Positions 32,411 through 43,477 of a DNA stretch of 64,000 nucleotides are shown in pieces. Source of the DNA: Ceratopteris richardii (Eukaryota; Streptophyta; Polypodiopsida; Polypodiales; Pteridaceae); contig CM035417.1 in assembly GCA_020310875.1 (NCBI GenBank), positions 85,093,417 to 85,157,416 on the forward strand. The letters are read 5' to 3'. The notes under the pieces were generated by a model. That model made no database searches and was not told the DNA's origin. It was given only the letters and a program-made list of their open reading frames with translations. Made by a program: the position numbers and the translations under genes. Numbering within the stretch: the first letter of the stretch is position 1; every line of letters begins with the position of its first letter.

Positions 32411-32480
32411 ACTATTTTTGGTGCATTTTACCCAAGCCTACATGCTTGATATGCTTGATATTATCCTCATTTGTAAGTCA

Positions 32481-32485
32481 CATGT
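32481..32485 (+). repeat. TRIM target site duplication, left copy
   Basis: CATGT, repeated at 33320-33324. The empty site in the sister copy reads CACATGTGTAG once. Confidence 0.9.
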
Positions 32486-32490
32486 TGTAA

Positions 32491-32545
32491 GGAATTGAAC
32501 TCACAACCTCTTGGTTAGGAATGTGATGGGCTAACCACTTGCCCC
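32491..32545 (-). other. tRNA-like A-box/B-box pair in the TRIM LTR
   Basis: Minus-strand reading of each TRIM LTR has GGGGCAAGTGGTTAG (A-box-like) followed about 30 bases later by AGTTCAATTCC (B-box-like), the spacing of a tRNA gene body. Stem pairing is poor, so it is a tRNA-related relic or an internal Pol III promoter, not a tRNA gene. The pair recurs in the right LTR. Confidence 0.45.
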
Positions 32546-32749
32546 AAAAGCCATGGTTGAGGATTACTTCCTAATCCTCTCTCTTAGGGTGTGGTTCAAC
32601 CATCTCCTACCAGGATTATGTTACATTCTTCCCCCCTTGGTCGATCATTGTCCTCAATGATCTACTCTTGTATCCCTCTAGCCTCGGTGATCAGTCCCTT
32701 GAACTCCCTAGGTGCCCTTGAATTGATGTCCCTCAACCTCGCACAGTTT

Positions 32750-32895
32750 CTTGAACCTTGTTCGCAACCTTGGTCTCTTGAACTCTTGCTCTCAACCTTG
32801 GTGTCTTGAACCTTCTTGTTCGCAACCTTGGTGTCTTGAGCCCTTGTTCTCAACCTCAATCTTGAACCTTGTTCTCACCCATGCTTGGTATCTTG
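32750..32895. repeat. Degenerate minisatellite inside the TRIM
   Basis: Four to five imperfect units of about 30 bases built on 'cttgaacc..ttctcaaccttggt'. They give a repetitive minus-strand reading (DTKV blocks), which is probably not a protein. Confidence 0.7.
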
Positions 32896-34339
32896 AACAC
32901 TCAATCAAGTGCCACCCAAGGATTTCCAAGGAATTCACACTTCCAAGCTAGCTCATTGGAAAGTTCGTTCCGAGAGCTTTCCAACGGTATATTACACGCC
33001 TCAATCCGACCTACGGATTGAGAGATACACCCCAATCATTGTAAGGTCCATCCTTGAAACCGACGCGCGCGCTTTCCACAATTCCTACCCTTTCACATGG
33101 AGGATGCCCAAGCGCCTTTTTTAGAGGCCATTGGATCATTCCACTTTGCCCAAGCCTACTTCCTAGGCTCTGATACCAATGTAAGGAATTGAACTCACAA
33201 CCTCTTGGTTAGGAATGTGATGGGCTAACCACTTGCCCCAAAAGCCATGGTTGAGGATTACTTCCTAATCCTCTCTCTTAGGGTGTGGTTCAACCATCTC
33301 CTACCAGGATTATGTTACACATGTGTAGTCATGTGAACACCTCTTGTAAAAGAGTTCTTTTTTATCTCTTGTAATTTGAAAAAGAAAAAGGAAAAGGATG
33401 GCTTACCTCATCCATGATGCAAAAGCAAAGTTGTGGCTCTAACTACCTAAAACCATGAATTTTTGAGCTGAGGGAATCTCTCCTAACTTTGGGGATCACT
33501 TTTAGGTGGAGCCATTTGAATTCGAATTCAAAGCTCCCTCCAAGAATAGCTATAAAAAGAGCAAGAAGGAAGAGGTGATTAGCAAGCCTTGTACGTGACC
33601 ACTTCATGTCCTTTTGTAGAGATTGAAGAGCTTACTCCATAGCTCTATCATTCTACTCCCATTGTGCAAAGATTCATTGCCAATGTGGTTGTAATCATAT
33701 GTGGATCTATACATTTATCATTATCTACTTCTTTGTTTTGTTCTTTGCTATACTCACTCAGAGTAGTAACTTCAGAAGGTCATATCTCCAGTTCTACGCA
33801 ACCTTTTTCAGTTTTTTAACATGGCTTGGATAGCTCGTACTCTCAAATTTTTGCATATAAATTCTCAAGGTAATTGCATTTACAGTTTTGGAGATATCGG
33901 CATTTTACTACGCCCTGGTCTATCTCTGCAGAGCCCCCAGAATGGTGGGCATGTTCCACAAATTGATGAATCTTGTTCTCAGTGCTCAGTCCATCATTTT
34001 AAGTGTTTTAACTTGGAATAGCAAGATTGATAAGTCTGTTTGCTACGCCCTAAAGGAATTTTTCTAATTTCTACCAGGTTGAGAGCATTGTTCATTTTTT
34101 CCAGCAGGTGTATGTCCAAAAATAACAAGGTTTTGGGAGCTAGTCATCTTGCAACTTGTTTGTCTTGACGTAAACTTTTGGGATACATGTTCCAAAGTAC
34201 TTGGCTGATATTTTGGTGGATTTAGGAAGCTCAAAGTGTCTACTAATCAACTCTGAAGTCTCAGTTGGCTGGTGTGAATCTGGTTTTAGCAGCACCTACT
34301 CATCTTTGGATTGCATCCACCATCTCTCCTCACAACTAT

Positions 34340-36283
34340 CAGTGGGTAGGAGAAATCAATGACCCACTTTTCTCAAGGTCATGAGGAGCTCCTGTCCGCT
34401 TAGGAGGACAATTCAATAGGTTATTGAGGTGGGATCAAGGGAGATGGCACAGATAAGGCTTGCTATAGTGGGATGTGCCATAATAGCTTCCCATCGTAGA
34501 AGACAAAAATGTGCAAGATGATGGGGGGTCAGAAAGGTGCTAGTGTCATCAAAGACTACGACCAAGAGAGGCTCAAAGGGGGCGAGGATTTCCATGATAG
34601 CAAGTACAGACAAAGAGCTAGGATGCAAAGCATACTAAATGCAAGCAAACATGTAGACACAATAACATATAATCACGAAACAGAGGGACTTTAAAAAAAC
34701 AAGATGGTGCGACAACATGATTGAAGAACAGGATGATTGTAATAATGAATGCACAACGAGGAAGATACATCATAGAAATCAGGGAAACCATGCAAACATG
34801 GGCGACAAACAAATGATTGAATGCATGGAAGGCGATTAGAAAGGATGAAGCTTTGACTGATTAACTAGATTTTTAATTGATGTTTCGAAAAGGGTCTCCA
34901 ACTTGAAAGTTGTCAGAAAATCTGGTATGGACCAAACCACAAAACTTTAAATTTTCTTGCAACATGATCCGACTTGGAGTTGTAGAGCAGTACGAGTTGG
35001 CCAACTTTGAATATTGGAGTCCGTAAAAAATGATCATGCATCTGGGATTGTCTTAACTGTACTTCTTGCATGAGTAGAAAACTTTCAAACCTCTGCTTAT
35101 CTAGTGCCTGCAGATCATCAATATGACTATAAAGTGACTCAGCTAGTAACAATTTATGCTCTATGGCAACTCTGAGAATGGGGATAATGAATTCCATAGG
35201 TGTAATATCTTCACTTCCATAAGCCAATTTGAAAGGGTTATATCTTGTAGTAACCTTGTATTTAGTATGGTACACCTAGAGAACAAGAGGTAGGATTTGA
35301 TCCCAGTGATCAAGATAGTCTGTGATTAGCTTGTTGAGCAAAGTCAATAGTGTTTTGTTAGTGCTTTCTGCAAGAACATTAGCACGAGGATCTCGGTCAT
35401 ATTCATGCACATCACATCACAGTGTTGGCCAACATAGAACACTCTGTAGGATCTTTTTATGCATTAATTCCACTAAAAAATGATTAATTGAAGGGAAAAA
35501 ATGAGACAAGTCCAAAACAGACGATACTTCATGCATTAGGATGCATGGGAGCCAAGCTCTAGAGGGGTAGACATGGTATAGTTGGCCTACAATAATACGG
35601 AACTACCTACTGTACAAAGCCAATTTCTATGGTGCTAGTGTAGACATGGATTCCAGTGGACAACCAATCATCAAAAAAGTCAGAAGGGTATCATAATAAG
35701 AGTCAACTAAATTCCATTGAACCAATGAGGAGCGAGGTTTAGTCATATAAATAGCTAGAGAGGAATCATCTACACCCATCGGAGCTTCATCGAAATCTAA
35801 CTGAGGCAAAAAGTCGGCAATTGTGTGGGAAGATCCAAGATGATGAACCATGTGAAAGTCAAATTCCTACAGGAGAAGGACCCATTAGGCAAGTCTGAAC
35901 ACCCAAGTTCTATTGGTGCACCAAATATGTTAATGTAGAGTGGTCTACATGGAAGGTAAAATTATGACCAAGCAGGTAGTGCCGGATTTTTCCACAGAGT
36001 AAATGAGACCCAAACATTCATGCTCTGTAACACATTAATTTTGTTCAGCAAGCACTAAGCATCGACTAGCATAATAGACTAGATGATACCACTTATCTTG
36101 AAGTTGCATAAGGACACTCCCTATAGCAATGTCAGATGCATCCACAAAAGCATGGAAGGGAAGGTCCCAATTGGGGGCGTGCAAAATCAGAGCCTGTATT
36201 AGTAGTCTTTTAAGTTGAACAAAACTTTCCTAACATTTGATGGTCCACTAGAAATCATGAGGAGCTACTCTAGTCAAGTGCAT
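34340..36283 (-). mobile_element. Ty3/gypsy RNase H-integrase 3' part, copy 1
   Basis: Minus strand, right to left: RT-RNase H connection (VAPHDF near 36255, then FVDAS.IAIGSVLMQLQ near 36090-36150), an RNase H end (about 35850-35630), and the integrase C-terminal half at 35275-34913 (RYNPFKLAYG, PMEFIIPILR, FKVGQLVLLYNSK, WFGPYQIF). The last is the GPY/F-type module of plant gypsy integrases with a long interdomain, recalling the Tat/Athila side of the family. Broken. The sister copy is at 44563-45949. The stretch 34340-34900 after the coding end has no recognised domain. Confidence 0.8.
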
Positions 36284-36725
36284 TGTTGGAGATAGACATT
36301 TGCAGAAGCAGGCGAACAACACAAGGAAGAAGAAGAAGCTTTGAGCACAACACACAATGCAGAGTGTATTACCACTAGAATGTACAAAGATAATTAAGGT
36401 GTTAGGGCTATAGGCATTTATACACGACCGGGGAAATAGACCTCCTAAAGAGGGAAAAAAGTGCCCCGACGGTCCTAGTGTGCTCACAGACATCACTACC
36501 TAAATATATCAACAAATCCCCCTTGGGAGTGATGTGGTGAACAAGGAGCTAGCACTCATGTATATGGAAGTGTCAACCTATGTGGAATTACTCCACAAAA
36601 GGACGTAAGCCCAAGGCCTTGTGGAAAGCTTCAAACTTCTCCCTAGGCAGAGCCTTCGTGAAAAGCTATGCAATGTTCTCTTGTGTGGGCACATATGCCA
36701 AGCTGATCTCTTTAGCAGAGAACCT
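36284..36725 (-). mobile_element. Copia LTR plus RNase H end, inserted in gypsy, copy 1
   Basis: A 231-bp LTR (36284-36514, ends TGTTGG/CAACA) is followed by a polypurine tract read on the minus strand (AAGGGGGATT) and the end of copia RNase H. The copy is cut off at 36726 where a TATG array begins. In the sister copy the same RNase H continues (46254-46547), so the array boundary is a later rearrangement. Confidence 0.8.
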
Positions 36726-36726
36726 C

Positions 36727-37432
36727 TATGTATGTGTGTGTATGTGTTTATGTGTGTGTATGTGTCTATGTGTGTGTATGTGTCTATGTGTGTATGTGTA
36801 TGCATGTATGTATGCATATGGTTGTGTATGCATTATGTATGAATATGTGTGTATGTGTGTGTATGTGTTTATGTGTGTGTATGTGTCTATGTGTTTGTAT
36901 GTGTATGCATATGTGTGTGTGTATGTGTATGCATGTATGTATGCATATGTGTGTGTATGTGTTTATGTGTGTGTATGTGTCTATGTGTGTGTATGTGTCT
37001 ATGTGTGCATATGTGTGTGTATGCATGTAAGTATTTATGTATGTACTCATATGCATATGCATTATGTATGCATATGTGTATGTATGCATGTAAGTATGTA
37101 TGGATGTACGCATATGCATATGCATTATGTATGCATGTATGTGTATGTGTGTGCATGTCTCTCTATGTGTGTGTGTATGCATATATGTGTGTGTATGTGT
37201 GTATATGTGTGTGTATGTGTGTGTGTATGTGTGTGTGTATGTGTGTGTATATGTATGTGTATATGTGTGTGCATGTATATGCATTATATGTGCATGTGTG
37301 TATGCAACATTATTTGTGTATGTGTGTGTATTTGTGTGTGTGTGTCTATGTGTATGTGTGTGTGTGTTATGTGTGTATATGTGTGTGTGTATGCATATGT
37401 ATGTGTGTGTAAGTGTGTGTGTGCGCATACCT
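36727..37432. repeat. TATG/TGTG microsatellite array 4
   Basis: About 700 bases of the same repeat type as 7440-9386. It shares long blocks with that array, including the 'gtctctctatgtgtgtgtgt' marker at 37157 and 'catatgcatatgcattatgtatg' blocks. Its left edge cuts a copia RNase H and its right edge leads to a CT tract and a CACTA end. Confidence 0.92.
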
Positions 37433-37446
37433 TGCAAGTAGATGCA

Positions 37447-37468
37447 TCTCTCTCTCTCTCTCTTGTGT

Positions 37469-37521
<53 letters not shown>
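37447..37521. repeat. (CT)n microsatellite
   Basis: About 75 bases of CTCTCT with one short interruption, between the TATG array and the CACTA terminal region. Confidence 0.92.
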
Positions 37522-37526
<5 letters not shown>

Positions 37527-37559
37527 TGGTCCCTCGCATCCAAATCCCGGCACATTTCG

Positions 37560-37808
37560 AATTTTTTTTTTCACATTCCAGAGCGTCGCATATGCGACGC
37601 TCTTTAGTTTTCCAACATTGCAAATACAGTCACTCATTAGCAACAGTATTTGCGACGCTATAATTTAGCATCGCATAAGCAACGCTAGCATTGCTTATGC
37701 GACGACTGTCGCAAGAAAAAAGAAAATTTGAAAAATCGACCGTCACCGATGGTGCCCGTTCTCTTTTCAATTCGGGGGCATCGCTACGCCCCCCTATTTC
37801 TTGTAGTG
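37560..37808 (+). mobile_element. CACTA (En/Spm) transposon 3' end, copy 2
   Basis: Ends TATTTCTTGTAGTG at 37808. It includes a perfect 24-base palindrome at 37580-37603 (half-site AGAGCGTCGCAT), further GCGACG/GCATCGC subterminal motifs and the G/C hairpin near 37776-37795. It is fuller than copy 1, which joins other sequence inside the palindrome. Upstream lie the CT tract and TATG array. Confidence 0.82.
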
Positions 37809-39113
37809 AGACATGCTTGTTGGGATGAGCTCATGCAGGAGTTTCACATGGAAATCTTGTATAGAAGAGGCAAAGAGACTATAGTAGCTGATGCATTATC
37901 ATGGATAATGTATCAAATGAGCTTTACAATTCTAGAAAGCTCATTGCTTCAAGAGATAAAGGAAGCACAAGTGGAAGATCCACATTTGTTATAGATTATT
38001 ATAGCCATTTGTGATGACTCTATCATAGGAGATGGGGAAGTTTGAGCTGTTTCTTCATCTAGCAGAGCAAACAAGTCCAGTTCGTATTCCAATTTCTCAA
38101 ATGAGAATGGAATAATTGAATGGAAAGGAAAGGTTTGCATACCAGATTCTCGGGATTTGAGAAGAAAAGTCAATCATGATAACCATGATGTTCCTTCCAT
38201 AGGGCATCTTGGTGTTGATAAGACAATGCAGCTTGTTAGAAGAACATTTTGGTGGCATGGATTAGCCAGAGATGTCCACACTTATGTTCAACAATGCTTT
38301 ATGTGTCAAGTCATTATGATAGAAAGGCTATAGACACCAAGTCTTTTGCATCCTTTACAGATTCCAAATCATAACTGGGATAATGTATCCATGGACTTCA
38401 TAGCTGGGTTTCCGCAGACCCAAAGGAAGCCGGATACTATCCTAGTTGTGGTAGATAGATTGAGCAAGATGGATCATTTTATACCCATGTAGGAGACGAT
38501 AGAAGCTCCACATGTAGCGGAGTTGTTTATCCAGCATGTCTTCATATTTCATGGGTTAGTGACATCCATAGTCTCCGATAGGGATGTCGGATTCAAAGGA
38601 CACTTCTAGAAGTTTGTATTTGACAAACTGACATTTTCATTGAAAATGAGTAGTGGTGATCATCCTCAGATAGATGGTCAAATCGAGAGGGTCAACCAGA
38701 TTCTAGAGGACATGTTGAGGGTATATGTGTCTGAGAGATAGATAGATTGGGATAGTTATTTGCCACTAGTAGAGTTTGCTTATAACAATAGGACTCCCAA
38801 GGTGATAGGAATGTCTCCTTTTGAGATGAACTATGGCATGAATCCTAATGCTCCTAGTACTATAGGAATGCCAAAGAAATGTCCTAGTGATTTAGAGTTC
38901 TTAGTGAACCTCGAAGCCGATTTAGAAATAGCTAAAGCCAAGATGCAACAAGTAGCTGATAGGGCAAAAGATTATGTTGATAGGAAGAGATTTTGAGGAA
39001 GGAGACAAAGTCTTTGTTCAGGTACCAGCTAGATCTACTTCACTATCCACTGGGAACTCTAGTAAGATTTCACCAAGGATTTGTGGACCTTGGAAGAAGT
39101 TAAGTGATGTTTC
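37809..39113 (+). mobile_element. Ty3/gypsy RNase H-integrase fragment, copy 2
   Basis: Duplicate of 27332-28636 at a constant 10477-base offset, with few differences: the same RNase H end, H2C2 region, integrase core and LVEFAYNNR/MSPFEMNYG segment (38760-38996). It is as broken as copy 1, so most of the decay preceded the duplication. Confidence 0.85.
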
Positions 39114-39247
39114 AATAGTAATGGGGATGAGTGTTGCATGCCACATGGTGGCACTAGACCATTCCAGATCATTGCTATTTTTTGAATACAAGAGGATATA
39201 AATGGATGGGAGGAGACTTGCACACACATAATTCACAAATCTTTCTT
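39114..39247 (+). mobile_element. LTR end fragment, copy 2
   Basis: Duplicate of 28637-28770, slightly closer to the LTR at 1331-1568 ('gtaatggggatgagtg'). Confidence 0.6.
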
Positions 39248-39322
39248 ACACATAGCAACAAAACTACTTTCATTTCATTATCCATCTCCATTTTCTGAGC
39301 CTATAACTAAGAGAATATAGCA

Positions 39323-39752
39323 TCAAACTAGATGAGTAGCAACACTATATATGTCCTTCATGCATCTCATGAGGTACACTTTATTTGATGTCGTTTCTTT
39401 TTCATATGTATTGCATAACTTCTTCCAAAGCTCTTCTACAATTTCATAGTACAATATTGTAAAGTAGACATTATATGCCAAGTGCAACCAAATGGTATAC
39501 CTAGCTATTTCATCCAGTTCATCCCAATCATCTTCATCCATATTAGTAGGCTTCGTTGAGATTCCATTTACTGGCTTCCATTGCCTCCTCTAAACGAGCA
39601 CATCTTTAATTTGATTCTTCCATAGAGCAAAGTTTATGCCATCAAATTTATGGATCTCAAAATTGTCTTTGACCTGCAAGTTGTAGCTCCTACTAGGAAC
39701 ATTGGCACTAGACCGTGATCCACTAGATGTGCTTGAGATCTCTGATGCCATG
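39323..39752 (-). mobile_element. Copia gag fragment, copy 2
   Basis: Duplicate of 28846-29275 with the same MASEISS start and DWDELDEIARYT block. Confidence 0.7.
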
Positions 39753-40589
39753 ATGATAGAGAACTGACTAGAATAATAACGGAGCTAGAATAGTCCAAAC
39801 ACCACAAAGGCTCAAAAAAGGATGACCAAGTGTCAGATTTTGGGAAAAACTCAACAAAGTCTCCCCACAAAAATGGATTAATTAATAGCAATGACCAACC
39901 AAAAGGATTATGTGAGAATGTATATGCTCACATGAATAGGTGTGTCAAGGAGTAAAATTGACCACTATGTAGTTGAAAAAACTAAAATTTGGAAAGATTT
40001 TGCTAGAGTCTCCTCTACAAAATGAGCAATGAACAGTGTCAAAAAAACTCAATAAACTACATGTACTGACATGTGAACATGCATGGTGAATCATTGACTC
40101 TGCTGCATATAACCACTAAACTGAAAGAATCCAACTACACTTACCAAGGACCTATGAACAACTATCATACATCTCCTATGGCGAGGCTAGGTAAGTCTTC
40201 CGCCTGCATCACCATACGCGACCTTGACATCTGGGTGTCACCCAACTAAGAAAACCTCACCACACCCCTCTTTATCAATGTCAAAGGCTTTATGAAAATA
40301 CATAACTGCTATATCAATGGCCACATGGATGTACATAAGCAGTATCCATAGAAGAGTACATAGTGTGTATGTGCCCAATATATGTAGTAAAATGGCCTAA
40401 AAGGTTGAACTCATAGCCCAAAGACTAGCCAATAATACTTGGAAGTATTTGTCAACTTTGTTCAACTGCTTCCAATAAAAAAAGTCCATATGAAGGTGCT
40501 TGCATAGGAACAAGTTGCATGTATGAGAAACTCTAATTGAACCATCTTTTGGGAAGAAGGAATTTTCCAAAAATATAATCTTCATAGAC
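39753..40589. other. Unassigned interval in duplicated block, copy 2
   Basis: Duplicate of 29276-30110 with scattered differences. No gene recognised. Confidence 0.4.
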
Positions 40590-41066
40590 ATGTTTAGAAG
40601 GTGCCTCAAGTTTTGACAACAACGCCACCATTTCAGATTTCTACATGCATGCAAAGTAGCACAATTTAGATGACCAAAGTGTGCATGCCTATTGATATAT
40701 TTTGGTAGTGATGTTTGTTAAAAAACTTAGGATTGTCACGACACTTTTTCCCCTCTTTAGGAGGTTTTTTCCCCTCGACTTGTATATACACCTATAACCT
40801 TAATGGGTTAGTTATCTTTGTACATTCACTTGGTAATTCATTGAGTGTTGTCTTGTGATACAAGATTCTTCTTCTTGCATGTGTTGTTAGTGTGCTTCCA
40901 TAGACCTCAAACTCCACCCCTCCAACTATAGTCTTAGAATCACACGAAAATTGGTAAGCATACTTAGCGTGATTAGGATCTTAAAATAGCTTTGTTTTAT
41001 GGCATTAAAATATTTAAATGATCTTGTTTTGGACTCTGAATGCACTATTGTAGCACCTGCGTAGGC
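40590..41066 (+). mobile_element. Copy-2-specific segment with a diverged copia LTR
   Basis: These 477 or so bases are not in block copy 1. The middle (about 40698-40905) follows, on the plus strand, the 231-bp LTR seen on the minus strand at 45950-46180: 'ttgatatatttt.ggtagtgatgt', 'cacttttt.cc.ctctttaggaggt', 'ttatctttgtacatt' and 'cttcttcttgc' in the same order. It is probably the LTR/leader of the gag fragment that starts near 41130. Confidence 0.55.
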
Positions 41067-41129
41067 AACTTTGTCCTTTTTTGCCAAACATATATACAAG
41101 TTTTGCATTAGGGTATTTAGTAAGTGGCG

Positions 41130-42355
41130 ATGGCTGAAAGCAATGATGTATTATCCATGTTGGCTATTAAGGATAGGTTGGATGGTACTAATTACCCATT
41201 ATGAGCATATATGATGCATCATGTACTAGTAGCAAAATCACTGTGGAATATTGTGTAGGATGTTGAATAACATCCTACTACACTTGCAAATATAGCTCTT
41301 GAAGATGATGCAGATAACATTGAGGATGATGATCTTCAAACTCCTCTTTGTGTTGTGGTTCATACTGCACCTACTACATAGCAACTTCATTGGGATAGTG
41401 GAGATGCTCAGGCACATGCATTGATAGCCTTGTCTATCAAACATGCCATTATCCCTTACATTCACTCCTACAAAACAACAAAGGATGCTTGGGATACACT
41501 TACCACTTTATATCAGACAAGAAATGAGGCTTGTGTTGCTTATGTTTGAGAATAGTTGGAGAGTGAGAATATGAATGAAGGAGATTCTATGGATATTTTT
41601 TTGACAAAGATCAAATATTTGAAGGAGCAATTGATTTCTATTTATGAAGTCTTGCCATATATTTCACTAGCGCAGATTGTTCTTAATGGTCTTCCAAATT
41701 CATATCAGAGGTTTTTTTCTACTCTTGCATTGATGATGAAATGCAATCCAAATGCATTAAAATTTGAGGATTTAGTCTCTGTTTTGTTGTAGGAGGATCA
41801 ATCTAGGTAGAACAAGTCCATTATGTGTGTTGCAAATCAACCTTTCCTAGCTAGTCAGAATGGCAAAGGTAAATGGAACTCATCTACTAGTAAGCAAAAA
41901 CCTGCTAATGCTAGACAATGGAAGAAGGAAGATAAAGATGATAAGAAAATAGAAACGCAAAAACAATTTTGCAAATACTATAAGGAAAATGATTATGCCA
42001 TCAAGAGTTGTCCAAAATTGGTTGCAAAAGAGGCAAAGAAGAAAGAGGTTGGAATAATTGTTGCAGGGGCCTCTACACCTAAAATAGAGTATGCTAATCT
42101 TGTTCAAAATGAAGAATTATCATTTACTACTACATGAAGCTATGAACCATTTTTTCATGAGAAGTGTATGTATATAGTAGACTTAGATGTTTTGTAATTT
42201 GATAGTGGGGCAACCAAACATATTACCTCACAACAGAGTTTCTTTAGTTCACATCCACGATTAGCTTGGTTGTTGAATTTGTTGATGACAGATGTACAAT
42301 TCATGATCTCTCAAACGACAATGTTATTATTGCTTCTTGGTATAAGCGTCACCCA
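41130..42355 (+). mobile_element. Copia gag-protease fragment, copy 2
   Basis: Duplicate of 30175-31400 (offset 10955): gag at 41130-41792, degenerate knuckle region near 41965-42005, protease DSGATKHIT near 42195-42220. Broken. Confidence 0.8.
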
Positions 42356-43472
42356 ACTGTTGGTTGGTGAACACTTGCTGGTCTAAATCCTATTGTAGTT
42401 GTTGGTTATGGGTCTAAAGCCAGTTGCAATGCTGTTGGAAGTTGTTGGCAAACTGTTGGTAATGTTCCATGTCCCTGGCAATAAGTCCTTGCATATGGAG
42501 GAAGTAGTTATTGAGCCTACCAAACTCCTCCATGCCGCATTGGTCATTCATTCCAAACTTCCAGTACTATTCATGGGTGATGGGAAGAGGGCAGATTGTA
42601 GGGACTTTCGGGTCATTTGCAATAGAAACGAGTGTAGAATTCCAAGGAGAGGCAAGCGGGGAAGGTAAAGACCATCGGGCACTACGGGGTGTACCGGACA
42701 GGGAGTAAGAAGGTGACAAGGGAGGGGAGGGGCTAGGTGGTGCACGATCAAGTCTTAGAGATGGGGTCATGATTTTATCCACCATTTTTGGAGATGGCAA
42801 GGGGGACGACAAAGGTTCTTTACTCGGCGAGGGTGAGGGGGCCGACATCCTTCATATAACTATGTACTTCAGTGGAGAAGGAGGTGGGGGAGGAGGGGGA
42901 GTCAAAGAGGAGGAAGAATCATTGTTGTCCACCAGAGGGGAGGGTGGAGACAGAGGGGGGTTATCCGTATGCTACTAATTTTCATGCCCGACACTAGAGG
43001 ATGAGGAAGGAACAATCACTTGGGTGGAACAAGATTGGCGGAGGATGAGGTTGAGACTTTTGTCTTCCTCGTCTTCTGAGGGGGAGGCTGTCTGTGCAAA
43101 CCGGTAGGGACTGAGGGCTACATGCGTGGTGATGGGGAACTCGCTGGGATATAAAATAGATAAGAGATAGTGGAGACAAGTTTTCGGATGATTGTCATTA
43201 TCTAATTGTCTAACAACATTCTGGAATCCCTTGTGAATGCAATTAAAGAGAATGAATGATCAATTTATTGGTCATTGTGTGGCAGTGGTAATGGTGGAAT
43301 AAAATTGACAAGATATGCCATACGGGTAGTGCTACAGGTTGAGGGCGATGACTAGAAAATGGAGAATAGATCACTCTAGCTCAAGTCTACAACTAATGGC
43401 ATATTCATTTGAGGGATGCCAAGTGAACAATTATTCCATGGCTGCTCGAGAAAGGGAAGGCACCGACACTAA
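42356..43472. other. GC-rich unidentified segment, copy 2
   Basis: Duplicate of 31401-32410 with about 85 additional bases near 43008-43100. The minus strand again gives Pro/Ser-rich readings (42848-42567) and, in the extra part, an acidic 'SPSEDEEDKSLNLIL' reading. No domain recognised. Confidence 0.4.
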
Positions 43473-43477
43473 ACTAT

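Larger units (their letters stand above)
32486..33319 (-). mobile_element. TRIM (miniature LTR retrotransposon), 834 bp
   Basis: Two 140-bp direct repeats (32486-32625 and 33180-33319), identical by eye and with TG/CA ends, flank a 554-bp interior. Next to the right repeat, on the minus strand, is TGGTATCAGAGCC (33166-33178), the initiator Met tRNA primer site. Next to the left repeat, minus strand, is CCAAGGGGGGAAGAA (32626-32640), the polypurine tract. The element therefore lies on the minus strand. A 5-bp target duplication CATGT is at 32481-32485 and 33320-33324. No gag or pol is present. Size and layout fit a TRIM. The sister block copy (near 43545) has the empty site, so the insertion is young. 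Confidence 0.93.
32416..34334 (+). mobile_element. Family B solo LTR with a TRIM inside, copy 1
   Basis: Apart from the nested insert and its extra target copy this is a 1080-bp family B LTR, with flanking ACTAT duplications at 32411-32415 and 34335-34339. No internal region remains, so it is a solo LTR from recombination between the two LTRs of an inserted element. Its first two bases are no longer TG. The same solo LTR with the same flanks is at 43478-44562. Confidence 0.92.

Noticed and set aside
32486-32625. tRNA gene in the TRIM LTR
   Set aside because: Box motifs are present, but the acceptor, D and anticodon stems do not pair well and there is no clear anticodon loop.
36580-37668. A long plus-strand open frame across the copia fragment, TATG array and CT tract
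   Set aside because: It crosses three unrelated sequence types and most of it is microsatellite translation.
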